Program-made: the position numbers and the translations under genes | Assembly: GCA_000432275.1 (NCBI GenBank) | Contig: HF995294.1 | Span: 22,682 to 39,880 of the forward strand | DNA: 17,199 nt | Direction of reading: 5' to 3' | DNA from: Proteobacteria bacterium CAG:495 | GTDB taxonomy: Bacteria; Pseudomonadota; Alphaproteobacteria; RF32; CAG-239 | In this document: positions 12,862-17,199 of the stretch, piece by piece | Layout of the letters: each line of letters starts with the position of its first letter | How positions within the stretch are numbered: the first letter of the stretch is position 1 | The notes under the pieces: model-generated | What the model was told of the DNA's origin: nothing | Seen by the model: only the letters and a program-made list of their open reading frames with translations | Databases searched by the model: none

Positions 12862-14577
12862 TTAAAAATAGGTTTTGATTTGTTTATAAGGCTTGAGGCC
12901 CAGGCGGTTCTGAATTTCCGCAATACGGCGGGACTGCTCTCCCCACACCGCATAACGCTCGACAAACGCTTTTGCCTCGTCCGGCGACTTTGACAGCTGA
13001 ACAGCAATGGTCTCTTCCAGCAACTTCAGCATTACAGCAGAGAATTTGCTAAAATCAAGATGAAGTTTGCCGTTATCATCAAAAGAAATCGCCCCGTGCT
13101 CCAAAAGATAATTAAACTGTATCAAATCGGCAATACGGTGAGGCAGCGACATATTGGGCTCTGCCTTGAGAAACAGCCCGGAAACCGTATGAGTAAGGTA
13201 AACCTTTTTGAGCATATCTTCGCTGATGACACCCATTTTGACATATTCGGGCATAAAGGCCAGAGAAATAACGTCAGCCTTATGTTCTTCAATAATGTGC
13301 TTATAGGCACCGAGAGCGGACTGATACGAGCTGTCCGGGCCGAAAGAATGCCCGTTTTCGTGTCCGATGACAAAAAGGTGTTCTGCTTCGACGTCAAAAT
13401 ACCGATGAAGCCCCGGCTCAACCAGTTCGTCCAGAAGTTTGGCATTGCGCGCGGCATCAGCAGACTGACGAACCTGGCGATGGTATACATTACGGCGACC
13501 GCCGCCGGTTTTTATCGCAAGCTTGTCGTTATTGGGCAGATTTTCAGCCACGGTCATTCCGCCGCGGACAGCGGCAAAGTCGCCGGTAACTACCGCCAAA
13601 TCCACGTCGACCATCGTTTGCTTCAGTTCGCCGCCGGCAGAGACATTCTGCTCATAACGTTCACAGTACGGCATCAGCTTTGCCAATTCACACATATGGT
13701 TTTTAAATTTCAGGATAAGATCCGTCCCTTCCCGGTTCACCAGTCCGACACGCACGCCGATGCTGTCCTTGGCGTTTACTTCAATCCGGTGTTCCTTTAG
13801 CAGCGCAGCAAGGCGCGGATTGTCAAAAACGGTTGACGTCAGTTCGTCATTATAGTTTTCGCGCGCTATAGTGAATTCAATCGGCGTATCCTGCAAAACA
13901 GCCCAGTGTTTGTCGGCCAGCATATCCATATCTTCATTGTTTTGGAGCAATGCCTGTGCCTGCCATCCCAGGTAGTCTTTCAGCGGTTCGTCGGTGGTAT
14001 AGTGGGCGGCCAGTTCGATTTCGTTGGCAATATCAGAAAACTCCCGGGCAAAATATTCGGTAAAATCAATTGCCTTAAGCTCATCGCCATGACGACGCAC
14101 CATCGTACGAACGCTCAAAATCTTTTTGACTTCGTCAACCTTGCCTTCTTCAAGCATTTTTATCAGAATTTCCTGAAGTTCCTCGGCGCTTAAGTCATCC
14201 GGATAAAAATTCCGGCCGGGATTGCCTTTGACTCCCTTAAAAATTTCGACGGGCTCTTTATCAATGCCGTTCAACCCTTCGACACCGTTTAGCGAATTGA
14301 AAAAGCGCAAAACCTTGGCGGCATATGCATCCGACGCCGCTTTGTCTTCCAACGCCTCTTTGAGTTCAATATCCAGCTTGTGGTCTTGCTCAAGAAAAAC
14401 GTCGTTGAACATCCGGGCCGCCTTAACCAAATGGGCAAAGGCTTTTTTATCTCCGTCGCTCAACTGCCGATAGGCCGGAAAATCAGGTTTGATTAAGTCG
14501 ACATCCACCGTTTGGTTATTTAATTTGTCATCCAAATCAGCTTCGCTCAGCGCAACTTCATATCCATTAATTTTCAT
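12862..14577 (-). CDS. M49-like zinc metallopeptidase (DPP III-related)
   Basis: A 571-residue protein without a signal peptide. A zinc site is visible: H-E-N-G-H at 406-410 inside F-V-I-G-H-E-N-G-H-S-F-G-P, and E-E-H-K-A-D at 430-435, giving the third ligand (a glutamate) as in gluzincins. With F-Y-P-D-D-L-S-A-E-E-L (124-134), this resembles bacterial relatives of dipeptidyl peptidase III (M49). Classic DPP III has a six-residue H-E-L-L-G-H motif; here it is the five-residue HExxH, so this is a divergent branch. The product should be cytoplasmic and cleave peptides. Its start overlaps the stop of the MEMO1-AMMECR1 gene by 11 nt, with GGAG about 10 nt before the ATG, so translation is coupled. 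sdaA follows after 8 nt. Confidence 0.8.
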   Translation of the reverse strand: MKINGYEVALSEADLDDKLNNQTVDVDLIKPDFPAYRQLSDGDKKAFAHLVKAARMFNDVFLEQDHKLDIELKEALEDKAASDAYAAKVLRFFNSLNGVEGLNGIDKEPVEIFKGVKGNPGRNFYPDDLSAEELQEILIKMLEEGKVDEVKKILSVRTMVRRHGDELKAIDFTEYFAREFSDIANEIELAAHYTTDEPLKDYLGWQAQALLQNNEDMDMLADKHWAVLQDTPIEFTIARENYNDELTSTVFDNPRLAALLKEHRIEVNAKDSIGVRVGLVNREGTDLILKFKNHMCELAKLMPYCERYEQNVSAGGELKQTMVDVDLAVVTGDFAAVRGGMTVAENLPNNDKLAIKTGGGRRNVYHRQVRQSADAARNAKLLDELVEPGLHRYFDVEAEHLFVIGHENGHSFGPDSSYQSALGAYKHIIEEHKADVISLAFMPEYVKMGVISEDMLKKVYLTHTVSGLFLKAEPNMSLPHRIADLIQFNYLLEHGAISFDDNGKLHLDFSKFSAVMLKLLEETIAVQLSKSPDEAKAFVERYAVWGEQSRRIAEIQNRLGLKPYKQIKTYF

Positions 14578-16129
14578 TATTTTTTATCTCCACGACACGA
14601 AAACGGTAAGCCCTGATTTTGTCAGACCAATAGCTGGGACTCAAACCCGCTTTCAATTTCAAATTAGTTAAAAATTCGGTTTTCTCGGGCAACTGTTCCC
14701 ACACCGAAGGCAAAAACAACCCCTGGCGGTCGCCATCACGGATTACCAGACCGTCGGTTCCCGCATTGATTTTATCCAAAAGTTCTTTTTCACTGTTAAA
14801 GTAAATTCGTTCATAATCGCTCAGCAATGAAATGCTGATGCGGATATCCTTCAGTTCATCGGCACTGACCGGCGGAAACCGCTTGTCTTCAAGAGCGGCG
14901 GCATAAGTGTTTTCGGCAACGTCCAAAGCAACTGCCCGGCCGGGAACAAGACTGCCGATGCATCCTCTGAGCGCCGCATTTTTAGTCAACGTAACAAAAG
15001 CAGCTCCTTTGTTAAACAAGACGTCTTGATAGTCACTGCGCGAAGGATTGAACTTCTTTTGACGGATTACCGCTTCTTCCAGGCTGCTTTGTGCAATCTC
15101 CAGAAGCGCTTTGCCGTGGTGATTGGCAAAGTTACGCAAATTCTCGACTTCCTGCTCCATCGGCGTCAGCGGCCGTTCATCCTCTTTTTTATCAAAAATC
15201 CAGGAAGCATAACCGACAACGCTGTCTCTTTCGCCGGTAACATCACCGGAATTGGCCATATCCAGCAGCCGCGGACTGAGAGCCATCTTTTTGGCCAGAC
15301 GCAATGCCGTATTGATTCCGGTGGCACCACAGGACAAATGACTTTCCAAATCCTGCTGACGGCTGACTTTGTCCGCCGTATAGGCATCTACCACTTTCGC
15401 CGTATCATAATCCAAGTAATGCGACAAATCGGCAGAAAACACAATCAGAACATCGTTACTGTGCAAATAGGGTTCCAGAGCGTCGGCCAGCACTTGCGGG
15501 TCAGCCTGGCCATAGACCAGCGGAACAACCGTGAATTTTTTAAGCACCTTTTGCAAAAACGGCAGCTGAACCTCCAAAGAATGTTCTTCCGCATGGGCTT
15601 TGTCATTATACATAAAACCGGGAACTACTGACAAAGCCGAGGTAATTTCGGCATCAGCAGAAAGCAGACCCAACGGCGTTTTGAATCGGGACGCCGAAGA
15701 CAACGCAACGCCCTGCAGCGCTACCCGATGCGAAGGACCGACGAGAATTACCCTGCGGATTTCATCCTGAAAAGGCAGCAGCTTTTTATATGCGCTTGCA
15801 GCCACCTGTGCAGAATACCGATATCCGGCATGAGGAACAATCAGCATATGCGGACGGGACGTCAAGGACGAAGCCGCCTGCGAAAGATACCCGTCAAGCG
15901 CGTCAGACAACTGATAAATATCAGCCGGATAAAAAAGCCCGGCAACGGCAGGTACCCGTGTTGTGTTCATATCTTCATCCCGCAAAGAATAATTGTTTAT
16001 CACCTCCGAATTGGAGGAAATATGGTTGCTGAAATACAGATAATTCAGTATCAGCAATGCAATGACTATCGCTGCAATAAAGATATAATGAGGAATCCGC
16101 TTATAATCAATGTTAACCTTTTTATTCAT
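14567..16129 (-). CDS. Membrane-anchored MEMO1-AMMECR1 fusion protein
   Basis: A 520-residue protein. A basic start and one helix (about residues 14-33) predict an N-in anchor, which would put the rest in the periplasm. Residues 58-315 are a MEMO1 domain: A-V-A-G-L-F-Y-P, V-P-H-A-G-Y-R-Y-S (His100), V-G-P-S-H-R-V (His134), E-E-H-S-L-E-V-Q-L-P and L-S-C-G-A-T-G-I (Cys267). These match the two His and one Cys that bind metal in human MEMO1. Residues 335-515 are an AMMECR1 domain with L-R-G-C-I-G-S (387-393). The two domains are proteins B and A of the AmmeMemoRadiSam system; the radical SAM partner is not in the window. GGAG lies 6 nt before the ATG. The M49-like gene overlaps the 3' end. The biochemical role of the system is not established. 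Confidence 0.9.
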   Translation of the reverse strand: MNKKVNIDYKRIPHYIFIAAIVIALLILNYLYFSNHISSNSEVINNYSLRDEDMNTTRVPAVAGLFYPADIYQLSDALDGYLSQAASSLTSRPHMLIVPHAGYRYSAQVAASAYKKLLPFQDEIRRVILVGPSHRVALQGVALSSASRFKTPLGLLSADAEITSALSVVPGFMYNDKAHAEEHSLEVQLPFLQKVLKKFTVVPLVYGQADPQVLADALEPYLHSNDVLIVFSADLSHYLDYDTAKVVDAYTADKVSRQQDLESHLSCGATGINTALRLAKKMALSPRLLDMANSGDVTGERDSVVGYASWIFDKKEDERPLTPMEQEVENLRNFANHHGKALLEIAQSSLEEAVIRQKKFNPSRSDYQDVLFNKGAAFVTLTKNAALRGCIGSLVPGRAVALDVAENTYAAALEDKRFPPVSADELKDIRISISLLSDYERIYFNSEKELLDKINAGTDGLVIRDGDRQGLFLPSVWEQLPEKTEFLTNLKLKAGLSPSYWSDKIRAYRFRVVEIKNNEN

Positions 16130-16195
16130 ACGCCACTCCGCAAGTTGTCCGCCGTTTAATGCCGCTTATTAAACCATACCGGGCTTAAAATTTTG

Positions 16196-16879
16196 CTAAC
16201 AGCCGGCTGCAATCAGCGCTTGATAAAACGCCTTAAAATCATGAAAATATTTTATTCGCCCGTCCTTCGGGTTATCGTCGTGCCAAATCGGCTCTCCAAT
16301 ACGAATCGGCAAAGCATTGGCCGCAAGTGCACAGTCGCTGTCTTGGGCGCTGTCGCCAATCATCCAGACATTCTCGGGCGTGATTTCTTCCGGTTTTAAC
16401 AAACCTTCCAGACTGTATAAAATATGTTCGCGATAAGGTTTATCATGCGGAGCTTCGTGTCCGGCAACAATCCTTGCAAACAACGAGGGTGAAAAAAGCA
16501 GCGGAAGTTCTGCATCCAGCAGACGGCGATCCTTGTTGCTCATAATCAGCATCGGAACTCCCCGGCAGCGAAAAAACTCCAGGACCTCAGGAACACAGGG
16601 AAAGGTTGAGATGAGCGAGGGCACCTGCTGCAAATACAACTCGGCATAACGGCGATACGCCCGAGGAGCCAGCTCATCTCCGAAAATGTTAGGAAAATTA
16701 TCCCGAAAAGAAAGTTTGGCATCGCGGCGTTTTTTTACGATGTCCCAATTAGGCATATGATATTCGGCCAGCACCTGGTTAACAACCGTCACCAAAGCGG
16801 TTCGGCTCTCGGCAAGGGTGTTGTCCCAATCGAAAAGCACATACTTAAGAGACTTCAGAGACAAACTTTGGTTTGGCAT
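16196..16879 (-). CDS. HAD-superfamily phosphatase (phosphoglycolate-type)
   Basis: A 227-residue cytoplasmic hydrolase. HAD motifs are complete: motif I F-D-W-D-N-T-L with nucleophile Asp17 and acid/base Asp19; motif II I-M-S-N-K (Ser114); motif III Lys147 in H-D-K-P; motif IV I-G-D-S-A-Q-D-S-D (174-182). The helical cap between motifs I and II (about 25-95) is of the phosphoglycolate-phosphatase kind. The substrate is not predictable. AAAGGA lies about 11 nt before the ATG. It follows serS beyond a hairpin and precedes the MEMO1 fusion gene by 66 nt with no terminator, so it may be the first gene of that operon. Confidence 0.88.
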   Translation of the reverse strand: MPNQSLSLKSLKYVLFDWDNTLAESRTALVTVVNQVLAEYHMPNWDIVKKRRDAKLSFRDNFPNIFGDELAPRAYRRYAELYLQQVPSLISTFPCVPEVLEFFRCRGVPMLIMSNKDRRLLDAELPLLFSPSLFARIVAGHEAPHDKPYREHILYSLEGLLKPEEITPENVWMIGDSAQDSDCALAANALPIRIGEPIWHDDNPKDGRIKYFHDFKAFYQALIAAGC

Positions 16880-16911
16880 TTGCGAATCTTTCCTTTTTGA
16901 ATACCGGGATT

Positions 16912-16949
16912 TAAACTAATGCCCGTTGTCATAAACGGGCATTAGTTTA
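16912..16949 (-). terminator. Hairpin terminator after serS
   Basis: A 16-bp perfect stem (16912-16927 pairs with 16934-16949; core AATGCCCGTT / AACGGGCATT) with a 6-nt loop, 7 nt past the serS stop. The T-run after it on the minus strand is short (TTT inside TTTAAAT), so termination may be partial and allow read-through into the HAD gene. Confidence 0.65.
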
Positions 16950-16956
16950 TAAAATA

Positions 16957-17199
16957 TTATGCATTTTTACCGATTTTGGCTTTGCCGCCGAGATACGGAC
17001 GAAGCTTAACCGGGATGTTGACGGTACCGTCGGCATTTTGGTGATTTTCGATAAACGGAACCAAAGCGCGAGGCGTTGCAATGCCGGTATTATTCAAAGT
17101 ATGAACATATTTAACTTTACCGTCGGCGTTGTCGCGGTAACGCAGATTGGTACGGCGAGCCTGCCACTCGGGAATGTTTGAGCAGGGATGGGTTTCACG
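16957..17199 (-). CDS. serS: Seryl-tRNA synthetase, C-terminal 80 residues
   Basis: The 3' end of serS; the rest lies beyond the right edge. SerS charges tRNA(Ser) with serine in the cytoplasm. The 80 residues seen contain the end of class II synthetase motif 2-3 geometry: C-S-N-I-P-E-W-Q-A-R-R-T-N-L-R-Y-R, then V-H-T-L-N-N-T-G-I-A-T-P-R-A-L (class II motif 3, with its Arg), and the closing V-K-L-R-P-Y-L-G-G. All are standard for bacterial SerS. The usual full length is about 420-430 residues. The stop is followed by a 16-bp hairpin. Confidence 0.95.
   Translation of the reverse strand, partial: RETHPCSNIPEWQARRTNLRYRDNADGKVKYVHTLNNTGIATPRALVPFIENHQNADGTVNIPVKLRPYLGGKAKIGKNA

Noticed and set aside
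13060..13800. A 246-codon plus-strand open frame
   Set aside because: It lies wholly antisense to the M49-like peptidase gene, which has a zinc motif and good coding features; the antisense frame has no recognisable domain or ribosome site.
15026..15631. A 201-codon plus-strand open frame
   Set aside because: It is antisense to the MEMO1-AMMECR1 gene, whose conserved motifs fix the real strand.
1..17199. CRISPR array, tRNA, rRNA, insertion sequence or phage genes
   Set aside because: I looked through the gaps on both strands and saw no regularly spaced repeats, cloverleaf-like segments, transposase motifs or phage proteins.

Overview
The window suggests a Gram-negative alphaproteobacterium of middling GC content with AT-rich intergenic gaps. 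Three things support this. The N-terminal GAF region at 7333-8034 resembles alphaproteobacterial PTS(Ntr) enzyme I (PtsP). There is a MacB-type permease beside a NodT-type outer-membrane lipoprotein. Most genes have ordinary Shine-Dalgarno sites and sigma70-like promoters. A host-associated lineage is a guess. No tRNA, rRNA, CRISPR array, transposase or phage gene is visible.

Left part (1-4200): the 3' end of a macB-like efflux permease is followed after 1 nt by its outer-membrane channel, giving a tripartite exporter. A two-helix membrane protein lies convergent to it, followed by a divergently transcribed RimJ/RimL-type acetyltransferase. The 343-base gap 3859-4201 is not empty. It carries a near-consensus promoter, tiny hydrophobic reading frames and a strong terminator, which together look like one short transcription unit.

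Middle (4200-11400): a run of mostly single-gene units separated by clear hairpin terminators. These are a 92-aa unknown, a secreted CHAP/NlpC-like putative cysteine hydrolase, a YbaK/ProX-type deacylase with an AlkD-type DNA glycosylase, a broken ptsP fused out of frame to the tail of a cysteine-rich gene, a stand-alone ManC-type cupin, an unknown 205-aa protein, an isochorismatase-fold hydrolase, and a degenerate single-domain DEAD-box-like protein. A small membrane protein follows, with a 49-aa lipoprotein gene behind it.

Right part (11471-17199, all minus strand): serS (3' end) with a terminator-like hairpin, then a HAD phosphatase, a membrane-anchored MEMO1-AMMECR1 fusion, an M49-like zinc peptidase overlapping it by 11 nt, and L-serine dehydratase 8 nt further on. 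The last three form a tight operon. A periplasm-facing MEMO1-AMMECR1 protein coupled to a peptidase, with no radical SAM partner in view, is the most unusual arrangement in the window. All functions are read from sequence motifs and memory of families; no search was run.
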